Below are positions 36,354-44,125 of a stretch of 64,000 bases of DNA, piece after piece. Location: contig JAIQGI010000009.1 in the NCBI GenBank assembly GCA_020072565.1, positions 1-64,000 of the forward strand. The letters are read 5' to 3'. The notes beneath the pieces were generated by a model that searched no databases, was not told the DNA's origin, and worked only from the letters and a program-made list of their open reading frames with translations. The DNA comes from Terriglobia bacterium. GTDB taxonomy: Bacteria; Acidobacteriota; UBA6911. Every line of letters begins with the position of its first letter. Positions within the stretch are counted from its first letter, which is position 1. The translations under genes and the position numbers were made by a program.

Positions 36354-37540
36354 GATTGAAAAATCCAAGGATGGCAAATCCTGAAAATCCGTATCCAGAT
36401 GAGAGCGCGCTGAATCGGCGCGACTTTCTTAAAGCTGCATCCATCCCATGTCTGGCCGTCGCTTGCGCAGGGGCGTATCGGGTCTCTTCCTCCGAGGTGC
36501 CACCTCTGGCCGGAAACGATTCCCAGTTTGTCGTGGAAGCGAGCTTTTACGAAAAGCTCTCCTTCAAAAAAATCAAATGCAGGCTTTGCCCCCGTGAATG
36601 CGTCATCGACGACCGTGAACGCGGCTACTGCGGCGTCCGCGAGAATCGCGGCGGCACGTACTACACGCTGGTTCACTCGCGCGTTGCGGCGTCCAACGTG
36701 GATCCCATCGAGAAGAAGCCGTTCTTTCATTTTCTCCCCGGAAGCTCGGCGTTCTCGATTGCCACGGCCGGCTGCAACGTCAACTGCAAGATGTGCCAGA
36801 ACTGGCAGATTTCGCAGGTCAGGCCGGAGCAGATCCAAGCAACTTACCTCCCACCCGATCAGGTTGCCGGCCTGGCTGGACAGTTTAAGTGTCCGGTCAT
36901 CGCATACACCTACACCGAGCCGGTGGTTTTTTGTGAATACATGCTCGATACGGCTGCGGCGGGACATCGAGCGGGTCTCAAGAGCGTGATGGTGACCGGA
37001 GGGTATGTTCAGCAGGAGGTCTTGAAGCAACTGTGCCACTCTGTCGATGCCATCAAGGTGGACTTGAAGGGGTTTTCGGAGAAGTTTTACAGGGAAGTGG
37101 TTAACGGCGAGCTGAAGCCCGTCCTCGACACACTCGTGACCATACGCAAACAAGGCATTTGGCTGGAAGTTGTGCAACTGGTGCTGCCGACCCTGAATGA
37201 TAGTGACGAAGAAATCAGGGGACTTGCCCGCTGGATCAAGGCGGAGTTGGGCCAGGAGGTCCCCATTCACTTTTCGCGCTTCCATCCGGAATACCTGCTG
37301 AAGAACCTGCCGCCGACGCCCGTCAGCACTCTCGAACGCGCCAAGGCCATCGCCGATGCTGAGGGACTTCGCTTTGCTTACGTCGGCAACGTGCCGGGCC
37401 ACCCCGCGGAGAGCACCTACTGCCCCAGATGCCGCCAGGTTGTGGTGCAACGAAACGGCTTTGTGTCGGTGACGGTCTTTCTCGAGAAAGGCAAGTGCCG
37501 CCACTGCCAGACTCCGATTGCCGGAGTGTGGAGCGCGTAG
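36350..37540 (+). CDS. radical SAM enzyme of the AmrS (AmmeMemoRadiSam) type with a Tat leader
   Basis: A 396-residue protein. The radical SAM cluster motif is GCNVNCKMCQNW (C142, C146, C149), preceded by a Cys-rich N-terminal domain (C77, C80, C84, C94 around KCRLCPREC and GYCGV), as in pyruvate-formate-lyase-activase-like AmrS proteins. Further family segments are YTYTEPVVFCEYMLD, VDAIKVDLKGF and HFSRFHPEY. A C-terminal zinc-ribbon-like pair lies at C358/C361 and C383/C386. Unusually, a consensus Tat motif (NRRDFLKAA, R23-R24) stands in the first 30 residues. Neither Memo nor AMMECR1 genes are nearby; the partner is DUF362. A later ATG at 36371 would keep the Tat motif. The substrate is unknown. 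Confidence 0.88.
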   Translation: MRLKNPRMANPENPYPDESALNRRDFLKAASIPCLAVACAGAYRVSSSEVPPLAGNDSQFVVEASFYEKLSFKKIKCRLCPRECVIDDRERGYCGVRENRGGTYYTLVHSRVAASNVDPIEKKPFFHFLPGSSAFSIATAGCNVNCKMCQNWQISQVRPEQIQATYLPPDQVAGLAGQFKCPVIAYTYTEPVVFCEYMLDTAAAGHRAGLKSVMVTGGYVQQEVLKQLCHSVDAIKVDLKGFSEKFYREVVNGELKPVLDTLVTIRKQGIWLEVVQLVLPTLNDSDEEIRGLARWIKAELGQEVPIHFSRFHPEYLLKNLPPTPVSTLERAKAIADAEGLRFAYVGNVPGHPAESTYCPRCRQVVVQRNGFVSVTVFLEKGKCRHCQTPIAGVWSA

Positions 37541-37716
37541 GACAAGGCACAGATTCAGGTTTGCTTCGGATTGACGATCATACGCGAGCAGGTTGAACTC
37601 ACTGCTCCGGTCTGTTCAGCAAATGGAATCTCGACAGTCGTCCGGGAACTCCGGACAAACGGTCTGGCGGCGGTACGAAAGAAGTGCAGAACACGACGCT
37701 TCCCAAGGAGGGAATC

Positions 37717-39489
37717 TTGATTTTTGCACATACGGCATTTCGCAGCCATCTGGTGGCCCAGGCCACCCGTGAGCTTGCTGGGACTCCCATGCATCTCTGC
37801 GGCTGGGTAGAAACTGTCAGAGATCATGGGGGAGTTCTGTTCTTCCATCTGAGAGACGCCACGGGCAAACTGCAGGTGATCCTGGACCCGGGGCGCCTGT
37901 CATCTGAAGTGGCCGAGGAGGCCCGGCGCATCCGTCCGGAATGGGTAATGAAGTTTTCGGGTACTTTGCGCCTCCGCCCGCCTGGAACCCAAGCCACCAG
38001 CCTCGACACCAAGGATATCGAACTTGAGGCCGGCGGATTTGAAGTGCTCGGGGTCGCCGCCAATTTGCCGTTTCGACCGCAGGAACGGGACAAGGTATCC
38101 GAGGACCTGCGGCTCAAGCACAGGACCGTGGACCTTCGCTCAGACACCATGCAGGCGAATCTGCGGCTGCGGCACAGAGTCGTCAGCTCCTTTCGATCTT
38201 TCCTCAATTCTGAAGGCTTCATCGAGGTGGAAACGCCGTGCCTGGCCAAGAGCACACCCGAAGGGGCTCGCGATTTCCTGGTGCCTTCCAGGCTGCAGCC
38301 GGGCACGTTCTTCGCGCTTCCGCAGTCGCCGCAGCTTTTTAAGCAGATTTTGATGGTGGGCGGCATCGAGAGGTACTACCAGGTGGCCCGATGTTTTCGC
38401 GACGAGGATCTCAGGGCCAACCGCCAGCCGGAGTTCACGCAGTTGGACATCGAGGCGAGCTTCGTGAATGAATCGGATGTGATGTGTCTCGTGGAAACCA
38501 TGATCCGCAGGGCGATGGAAGACGTGGGGCGGCCTTTGGATCCGAAGCCATTCCCGGTCATCAGCTATCAGGAGGCCATGAACCGTTACGGCACCGACGC
38601 GCCCGATCTTCGCTTCGATTTGCCCGTCGTCAACCTCACGGAGATCTTTGCCGACACGGAATTCCACCTCTTTCGGAAAATGCTGGATGCCGGAGGTCAG
38701 GTGCTAGGTCTGGCCATCCCTGGCTCGTTTCAGCTGTCACGAAAAGACATTGAGACGATCCGGGAACAGGCCGAAGAAGCGGGTGCCGAGGCACCAGCCT
38801 GGGGCCGCATCGAGGACGCAGTCTTTTCCTCGAGCCTCGCCAAATTCTTTTCAGAGAAGGAACGCAAGGCGATTGCCGTGGCCATGGGGAACGGCGAGCG
38901 CGACCTGATCCTGTTCCAGGCCGGCAAGGATCCCAAAACCCTGTGCCTGAACATGGGCCGCATTCGGCTGCTGGCGGCCGATCTCTTAGGCCTGACCGGG
39001 GAGCAGTCTCGTTTTTGCTTCGTCTGGGTCGTTCGGTTTCCTCTGCTGGAATACGATCCAAGCCGCGGCCGATACGTGGCCGTGCACCATCCATTTACGT
39101 CGCCCGTGGATCTTTCGGTTTTTCAGAGCGAAAAGAGGAGCGAACTCGAATCTGCCCTGGCCGCCTCTTACGATCTTGTGCTCAATGGGGAGGAGGTGGG
39201 CGGCGGCTCCATACGCATCCACAAGGCGGATCTGCAAGGCAGGATGCTCAGGATCCTGGGACTTAACGATGAGGAAATCGCGGCCCGCTTCGGGTTCCTC
39301 CTTGAAGCTCTTGCCCAGGGCGCGCCGCCGCACGGCGGCATTGCCTTGGGTCTGGACCGATTCACCTCCATTCTGGCCGGTAGCGAGTCCATCCGTGATG
39401 TTATTGCATTCCCAAAAACCCAGACGGGCACGTGTCCTCTAACCGGTGCGCCAACGCAAGTCGCGCGGCGGGGATATCTCAGGTTGTGA
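37717..39489 (+). CDS. aspS: aspartyl-tRNA synthetase
   Basis: A 590-residue class IIb synthetase that charges tRNA with aspartate in the cytoplasm. The N-terminal OB-fold anticodon-binding domain has MHLCGWVETVRDHGGVLFFH. Motif 2 is RYYQVARCFRDEDLRANRQP, followed by EFTQLDIEASF. The bacterial GAD insertion domain is present (about 290-420), and motif 3 is GGIALGLDRFTSILAGSESIRDVIAFPK. A TTG at 37717 preceded by AAGGAGGG is taken as start; a GTG at 37684 would add 11 residues but has no such site. The His in RDHGG corresponds to the position that distinguishes non-discriminating enzymes (often His) from discriminating ones (Leu), so Asp-tRNAAsn formation is possible. Confidence 0.96.
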   Translation: MIFAHTAFRSHLVAQATRELAGTPMHLCGWVETVRDHGGVLFFHLRDATGKLQVILDPGRLSSEVAEEARRIRPEWVMKFSGTLRLRPPGTQATSLDTKDIELEAGGFEVLGVAANLPFRPQERDKVSEDLRLKHRTVDLRSDTMQANLRLRHRVVSSFRSFLNSEGFIEVETPCLAKSTPEGARDFLVPSRLQPGTFFALPQSPQLFKQILMVGGIERYYQVARCFRDEDLRANRQPEFTQLDIEASFVNESDVMCLVETMIRRAMEDVGRPLDPKPFPVISYQEAMNRYGTDAPDLRFDLPVVNLTEIFADTEFHLFRKMLDAGGQVLGLAIPGSFQLSRKDIETIREQAEEAGAEAPAWGRIEDAVFSSSLAKFFSEKERKAIAVAMGNGERDLILFQAGKDPKTLCLNMGRIRLLAADLLGLTGEQSRFCFVWVVRFPLLEYDPSRGRYVAVHHPFTSPVDLSVFQSEKRSELESALAASYDLVLNGEEVGGGSIRIHKADLQGRMLRILGLNDEEIAARFGFLLEALAQGAPPHGGIALGLDRFTSILAGSESIRDVIAFPKTQTGTCPLTGAPTQVARRGYLRL

Positions 39490-39531
39490 AGCGGGATGAC
39501 AGGACCGCGGCCTGATTCGAAAATAGACAAA

Positions 39532-39624
39532 TCGGTATCGGAATTGGTATCGCAATCGGAACTCTTAGCCGGCAAAAGCCGATAGCGACCTCAATAGTGA
39601 TTGCGATGCCGATCCCGATACCGA
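39532..39624. repeat. long imperfect inverted repeat downstream of aspS
   Basis: Arms of 25 bases at 39532-39556 and 39600-39624 differ at three positions (two of them G-T compatible); the loop is 43 bases. The arms consist of the words TATCGG / CGCAAT and their complements. It begins 43 bases after the aspS stop and may serve as a transcription-end or mRNA-stabilising structure, or be a dispersed REP-like repeat. Confidence 0.8.
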
Positions 39625-39802
39625 CGTTCACCAACCGGATAACATGAGCTTTTCATGCGTTTTAGGGTGCACCCGAAGCGCATGAGAGACTGTTCTTGTG
39701 AATCGATTCCATCTTCCGAGGGTCGGCCGCAAAAACCACGTGTCCATGGCTTTCCAGCAGAGCACCGTCTCGAGGTCTTCACTTTTCTCAAACGGAAGCG
39801 GC

Positions 39803-40537
39803 ATGGAGGGGAGTTTTCGGAATGCGAGGGTATTATCAAACCAGGACAGCAACGTATTTCTGAAAACGATCAAGAGTGCCGCCCGGAGACTATCGTTGCT
39901 GGCATGGCTGGCTGCCACGCCGGCGCTTCTTTATGCGCAAGGTCCGCCTAAGGAGACCGGGGCCTTTCGCGCGCCGGACCTGGTTGAACTCACCACGCTC
40001 GACCGGACCATCCGGCTCGACATCCGCTATGCCACTGCCAATAATTTTCTGGGCCGTTCCGTTTACACTGAGGCGCGGGCATTCCTGCAGCGACCGGCCG
40101 CGCAGGCGCTGGTGCGCGCCAACAAGGAGTTGAGGAAACAGGGATATGGTCTGCTGGTCTTTGACGGCTATCGCCCCTGGTCTGTCACGAAGATCTTTTG
40201 GGATGCCACTCCTGCCGATAAAAAGGAGTTCGTGGCGGATCCGGCGCAAGGCTCGCGACACAATCGTGGCTGCGCGGTCGATCTCACACTGTTCGATCTC
40301 AAAACCGGCAAGGAAGTAGCCATGCCCGGCGCGTTCGACGAAATGAGCGAACGTTCGCACATCAATTACCGCGGGGGAACAGAAGATGCTCGCCGGCTCC
40401 GGGACCTGTTGCGCGCTGCGATGGAGGCCCAAGGCTTCGTCGTCTACGAACCGGAATGGTGGCATTACGACTACAAAGACTGGAAGAGCTACGCGATCCT
40501 GGACATCCCGTTTGCGAAAATCCGCGGGCGAAAGTAG
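39803..40537 (+). CDS. VanX/DdpX-type D-alanyl-D-alanine dipeptidase
   Basis: A zinc dipeptidase of the peptidase M15D group, acting in the periplasm. In the 244-residue version starting at 39803, the substrate-binding Arg is in FDGYRPW (R124), the zinc and His/Asp ligands are in SRHNRGCAVDLTL (H153, D160), and the catalytic Glu plus third ligand are in EWWHYD (E218, H221). This matches the SxHxxGxAxD / ExWH pattern of VanX. A signal peptide (RRLSLLAWLAATPALLYAQ) starts about 27 residues in, so the true start may be somewhat later than this ATG or use a non-standard codon. There are no vanHA-type neighbours, so cell-wall recycling is likelier than vancomycin resistance. Confidence 0.87.
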   Translation: MEGSFRNARVLSNQDSNVFLKTIKSAARRLSLLAWLAATPALLYAQGPPKETGAFRAPDLVELTTLDRTIRLDIRYATANNFLGRSVYTEARAFLQRPAAQALVRANKELRKQGYGLLVFDGYRPWSVTKIFWDATPADKKEFVADPAQGSRHNRGCAVDLTLFDLKTGKEVAMPGAFDEMSERSHINYRGGTEDARRLRDLLRAAMEAQGFVVYEPEWWHYDYKDWKSYAILDIPFAKIRGRK

Positions 40538-40652
40538 GCCCCGATGCAATCGGAAGAATTCTAAACCTTGTCGGGTGCCGCCTTGATGGTTATATGGTGC
40601 TCAATCTCTTTGCGGTGATTGGCAAGTCAAACCGGTGTCCGGCGGACTACAT

Positions 40653-40668
40653 TCAACCATATGGTTGA
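40653..40668. promoter_or_regulatory. perfect 16-base palindrome, candidate ArsR-type operator (orphan copy)
   Basis: TCAACCATATGGTTGA is a perfect palindrome and nearly the same as the one overlapping the ArsR start codon at 41376-41391. On the minus strand its central ATG would begin MVEC..., like the start of another ArsR gene, but no such gene follows. It may be the relic of a second ArsR-AHSA1 pair. Confidence 0.55.
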
Positions 40669-40679
40669 TAATAAGACAA

Positions 40680-41045
40680 ATTGGAATCTTCTCGTGCGTC
40701 AGGATAAGGTCGCTCTCGGACTCGTTGACTGCGAAGAACTCCACTGTTAACGAGCGTCGGGTGCAAATCCGTCGCCTCGGCGATCCACGTGAAGGCCAGC
40801 TTCGCGGGCCGGTCGATGATCGTGAATTCGTCCCGGTGTTCATAGGCTTTGTCCGGATCGCGCATGATGATGAGCAAGGATCCGCCGACCCGCAGATCCA
40901 TGCGGACATCGACGGAAACGATGTTTCCGGGACACATCCACGCACGCATGCCCTCGGAGTCGGTCCACGCGTCGAACAACTCCTCCCGTGTCGCCGTGAT
41001 TCGCCTGCGGATGACAACTTTGTCGGCATCGCCTTCCGCGCTCAT
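40680..41045 (-). pseudogene. AHSA1/SRPBCC-family protein, frameshifted
   Basis: The first 99 residues are a good AHSA1 (activator of Hsp90 ATPase-like) sequence: VVIRRRITATREELFDAWTD, RAWMCPGN, DLRVGGSLLIIMRDPD, YEHRDEFTIIDRPAKLAFTW. After TDLHPTLV (about 40749) the matching continuation (TVEFFAVNESESDLILTHEKIP) is in another frame. Beyond about 40690 similarity ends before the usual final helix. The start overlaps the ArsR stop by 4 bases (ATGA), the standard arrangement for ArsR-AHSA1 operons. The product is presumably inactive. Confidence 0.78.
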
Positions 41046-41383
41046 TGCCTTCTTCTTCGCTTGTCAGTGAGGTGACGTTCGAGCGCGTCGAGCCTCTCTT
41101 CCCAGAATGCGCGCGTCTCCTCGATCCAGGCCGACGCTTCCCGCAGTGGCTGCGCATTCAGGCTGCAGACGTGATCCCGCCCGCGAACCTCCCGCCTGAC
41201 GAGGCCGGCTTGCTGAAGCACAATCAAATGCTTTGAAACGGCATTCAAGGAAACCGGAAATTTTTTCGCGATATCCGTGACACGCGCCGGACTGCGCCCG
41301 AGCTGCCGGAGGATCGCTCTCCGCGTCGGATCGGCAATCGCGCCAAATACGCCGTCAAGCAAAGACTTGGACTGTTCAACCAT
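41042..41383 (-). CDS. ArsR/SmtB-family transcriptional regulator
   Basis: A 113-residue winged-helix regulator: LLDGVFGAIADPTRRAILRQ, the recognition-helix region FPVSLNAVSKHLIVLQQAGL and the wing VRREVRGRDHVCSLNAQPL. The usual ArsR metal-binding Cys box (ELCVCDL) is absent; this subgroup, paired with AHSA1 proteins, generally does not sense arsenic. The start at 41383 is inferred from alignment with the family and from a palindrome that covers the ATG, so it probably represses itself and the downstream AHSA1 gene. Earlier in-frame ATGs would add 59 unrelated residues. Confidence 0.92.
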   Translation of the reverse strand: MVEQSKSLLDGVFGAIADPTRRAILRQLGRSPARVTDIAKKFPVSLNAVSKHLIVLQQAGLVRREVRGRDHVCSLNAQPLREASAWIEETRAFWEERLDALERHLTDKRRRRQ

Positions 41384-41391
41384 ACGGTTGA
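41376..41391. promoter_or_regulatory. palindrome over the ArsR start codon, candidate autoregulatory operator
   Basis: TCAACC-ATAC-GGTTGA has 6-base perfect arms and covers the ATG of the ArsR gene (minus strand, 41381-41383). Palindromes of the CCATATGG kind at this position are frequent in ArsR-AHSA1 operons and are compatible with autorepression. A perfect copy lies at 40653-40668. Confidence 0.6.
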
Positions 41392-41672
41392 TGATACATT
41401 GGAGCTGCCGTCGTCGGCAAAACCCAATTTGTGTCGGGTGGGTCAGGCCAGGCATCAGCACGCAGGGTGTGCCAACCGCCGCGGCGCAGTGACGCATACC
41501 TCTGAAAAAGCGCATGCTGCCCACCTGCCGTTTTTCCCGTCCTGGCCGAAACCGAACCATATGACTATAAGGTTCGGGGCCTGAGGCCTCTTGTCAGAAT
41601 GATCCAAATGCAGCGTCAAGCCATCGCACCTTCAAGGACATGCTATCATGGGCCGTCACGTGAGGGATCTTC

Positions 41673-42899
41673 ATGCCAGCACTTTTGATTTTTCATCTCA
41701 GAGCCGGGGTCCGGATTGCGGTCCGCTCCTTTGCGCTCCTTTTTTCATGCATCCTGGCTTGGATTATGCTGGACATTGATCCCGCCGCGGCCGTTGCCGG
41801 CCTCGCGACCTCGGTTTTTGCCCGCCGTCCTGCGATCTCCGATCTCGCGCCGATAGTGATCCTTGCCTTTCTGCTCCCCGCCTTGGCGGCTCCCAGGCTG
41901 GCCCACGGACTCAACGGCTGGATCCGGCATCTGGCCTTTGACAGCGACGGCAACCGCAGAGGGATGGCCGCAGCGCTGGCCGTAGTGCAAACCCCGCTTG
42001 CCGTTTCATTGACCTGTCTCGCATTTGTGGCACGCGGGCAGGGTTTGAGCGTCGAATATCCTGCCCTTCGCCTGCTCCTGGTGATGGCCTCGGGAGTGCA
42101 GGCATCGTTGCCGGTCAAACGGAGATACATCACCATTCCCATTTCGCTGCTCTCCGTCGTGCTCTCAATCAGGGGAGACTGGGGTCAGATGCTGTTGGCA
42201 TTTGCTTTGCTCGCCGGAGCAGAAGCGAGCTCCGGTCCGCTGCGCGAGGATCGACGACGGGGTTCGTGGCGCAGCATAGATTCGTTCTTGAGCTTTCGCA
42301 TCGCCTGGCGCGCGCTGGGATGGCGGGTATCCGCGATTTATGCAGTCGCCCTGCTGCCGCTGGCAGCGACAGCGCTGTTCCTCAGAAACAACGATCTGCC
42401 GGCTTCCCCGGCCGCCGGCGCAGCAAGACTGGGCGGATCCATGGCGGTCGTGCTCGTGCTGGCCGGTCTGGCTAACAAGCTGGCCGAGCGGCGGCCGGCC
42501 TGGCCCCTGGCCAGGTCCTTTCCATGGTCTTCATCGCAAAGGGTTGCGAGCGATGCCCTGTTCCTGGGTGTCCATGCCCTTCCTCCTGTTCTCATTCTCG
42601 CTCTGCGCTACCCGGGCGGTGCGGCTTGTGTGCTGGGAGTCCTGCCGTTCCTCGCTTTGCGCGCGTCGGGATACATTCGGCTTGTGCCGGGGCTCCTCGC
42701 TGGAGCCAGACGCTTCCTGATCGAAGGTTTCAGTCTGGCGGCCCTGCTGGGATTGATTCCTTGGATGAGCCTTGTCTGCCTGGTCGCCACTCCGTTGTCT
42801 TTTATCGCGGCCAGAAGAAGCGAGCGTGCGCTCAAAGTGACCTGCTGGAGCGACCTCCACCACGCCGCCTTGGGTGACACGCTCTCCTGGAGCGAGTAA
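41673..42899 (+). CDS. polytopic membrane protein, permease of a two-gene ABC transporter
   Basis: A 408-residue protein with about ten hydrophobic segments and short loops, such as FALLFSCILAWIMLDID, IVILAFLLPALAAP and VLILALRYPGGAACVLGVLPFLA. No family is recognised in the sequence itself. It is assigned as a permease because its stop codon shares a base with the start of an ABC ATPase gene (TAATG at 42897-42901), so the two are certainly co-translated. A PadR regulator follows the ATPase. Drug, lipid or antimicrobial-peptide efflux would be typical for such pairs, but nothing in the sequence decides it. Confidence 0.68.
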   Translation: MPALLIFHLRAGVRIAVRSFALLFSCILAWIMLDIDPAAAVAGLATSVFARRPAISDLAPIVILAFLLPALAAPRLAHGLNGWIRHLAFDSDGNRRGMAAALAVVQTPLAVSLTCLAFVARGQGLSVEYPALRLLLVMASGVQASLPVKRRYITIPISLLSVVLSIRGDWGQMLLAFALLAGAEASSGPLREDRRRGSWRSIDSFLSFRIAWRALGWRVSAIYAVALLPLAATALFLRNNDLPASPAAGAARLGGSMAVVLVLAGLANKLAERRPAWPLARSFPWSSSQRVASDALFLGVHALPPVLILALRYPGGAACVLGVLPFLALRASGYIRLVPGLLAGARRFLIEGFSLAALLGLIPWMSLVCLVATPLSFIAARRSERALKVTCWSDLHHAALGDTLSWSE

Positions 42900-43636
42900 T
42901 GATCCATTTTAAGAATGTTCACTTTTCTTATCGACATGCCGAGCCTGTCTTGAAGGGCGCCGATCTCGATCTGGCAGCCGGCCTGACCCTGGTGCTTGGC
43001 CCTAACGGTTCTGGCAAGAGTACGCTGCTCAAACTCGCCGCCGGGATTGAACGCCCGGATCACGGCGTTGCTGCGATCGATGGCCACGACTTATGGCGGG
43101 ATGAAGTTGCCGCTCGTGCCAGACTTGCCTATGTCTCCGAGCAGCCTGACCTGACGCCCTACGCAACCATCAGGGATGTGGTTTATCTGGTGTGCCGTCT
43201 CCGCTCCGAGCCGCTCCGGCGCGGGCGCGAAGTCCTGGAGCAGGTTGGTCTGTGGGGAATCGCCGGCCGTTCCATTCGGGAACTGTCGTCGGGTCAGAGG
43301 CGACGGGCGGTTCTGGCAGCTGCCTGGATCGGGTCGCCGCGCGTGATTCTGCTGGATGAACCGCTGGAGTCGATGGATCGGACCATCCGTGATGAGATTC
43401 TCGCCTGGATCGATCGACTCCTGGCGGCCGGAGCCGTGGTTGTGATCGCGACGCACGAAATCGAGCCTTTCCTCGAGAAGGCCACTCGCGCCCTGGTTGT
43501 CGCCGGTGGAGCCAACAGGTTGTTTGAACCCCTGCCCACAGGCGCCGCAGACAGGCTGGCATTTCTGGAGGCGCTGAGCCGCGGCACTTTGCCCCTGCAG
43601 CGAGCAGAATCTCCCGTTAGCCCGGATTATTCATGA
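42899..43636 (+). CDS. ABC transporter ATP-binding protein
   Basis: A 245-residue nucleotide-binding domain: Walker A GPNGSGKST (34-42), Q-loop in YVSEQPDLTPY, signature LSSGQRRR (129-136, with Ser in place of the usual second Gly position), Walker B VILLDEPLESMD (149-160), and the switch His in IATHEIEPF. It energises the membrane protein encoded directly upstream. The short C-terminal extension after the switch region is unremarkable. It is a single-domain CcmA/DrrA-like ATPase. Confidence 0.95.
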   Translation: MIHFKNVHFSYRHAEPVLKGADLDLAAGLTLVLGPNGSGKSTLLKLAAGIERPDHGVAAIDGHDLWRDEVAARARLAYVSEQPDLTPYATIRDVVYLVCRLRSEPLRRGREVLEQVGLWGIAGRSIRELSSGQRRRAVLAAAWIGSPRVILLDEPLESMDRTIRDEILAWIDRLLAAGAVVVIATHEIEPFLEKATRALVVAGGANRLFEPLPTGAADRLAFLEALSRGTLPLQRAESPVSPDYS

Positions 43637-43667
43637 ATGTGCGACCACCATGCAGAGCGATTTCCAT

Positions 43668-43696
43668 TTGATATTTATGTCGGCTCACGCTATAGT
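43668..43696 (+). promoter_or_regulatory. candidate sigma-70-type promoter of the PadR-ADOP operon
   Basis: TTGATA (43668-43673) and TATAGT (43691-43696) are separated by exactly 17 bases, 45 bases ahead of the PadR start. A second -10-like TATAAT follows closely at about 43707. PadR proteins usually bind at such a site to repress themselves. Confidence 0.45.
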
Positions 43697-43741
43697 GTGA
43701 GGCGATATAATAATCCCTCGCTTCGGGGGATGGAGGTTTTC

Positions 43742-44110
43742 GTGACACCACAAGACGATAGGTTCGAACCCAGTCTGCCGCTCACGGCTGCCATGTTCCA
43801 GGTTCTGCTATCGCTGGCCGGCGGCGAAAAGCATGGCTATGCCATCCTCAAGGACGTCAACGAGCAGGCCGCGGGCGAAGCCAAACTGGGCACCGGGACG
43901 CTCTACGGGATCATCAAACGCCTGCTCGGCGAGGGCATGATCATCGAATGCGTGCGCCGGCCGGCCCGAGGCGACGATGATGCCCGCAGACGCTACTACC
44001 AACTGACCGACTGGGGTCGCCAGGTAGCCGCAGCGGAGGCGGAACGTATGGAAAAGCTGATCGCGATCGCACGGGGCAAACACCTGCTTAAGCGATTGAA
44101 GCCTGCTTGA
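43742..44110 (+). CDS. PadR-family transcriptional regulator
   Basis: A 122-residue winged-helix protein with the PadR core (FQVLLSLAGGEKHGYAILKD, GTGTLYGIIKRLLGEGMI, RRRYYQLTDWGRQVAAAEA) and a short C-terminal dimerisation helix. A GTG start at 43742 is preferred because GGAGG sits 5 bases before it; an ATG at 43730 would add four residues. It is followed after 15 bases by the ADOP permease gene, the standard acidobacterial pairing. It probably represses the operon until a ligand is bound. Confidence 0.9.
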   Translation: MTPQDDRFEPSLPLTAAMFQVLLSLAGGEKHGYAILKDVNEQAAGEAKLGTGTLYGIIKRLLGEGMIIECVRRPARGDDDARRRYYQLTDWGRQVAAAEAERMEKLIAIARGKHLLKRLKPA

Positions 44111-44125
44111 CAGGAGGTGCCGGAG

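Noticed and set aside
39591-39918. Two leftward frames overlapping the start of the dipeptidase gene
   Set aside because: No family similarity I could name and conflict with the signal peptide region; probably non-coding or dispersed-repeat sequence.
39803-40537. Vancomycin-resistance gene vanX
   Set aside because: The protein is VanX-like, but vanH, vanA and vanRS are absent; chromosomal dipeptidases of this type are common in cell-wall recycling.
41549-41577. CCGAACC...GGTTCGG stem as a terminator for the ArsR region
   Set aside because: Only 7 pairs with an 11-12 base loop, no T-run, and it lies upstream of the ArsR gene rather than downstream.
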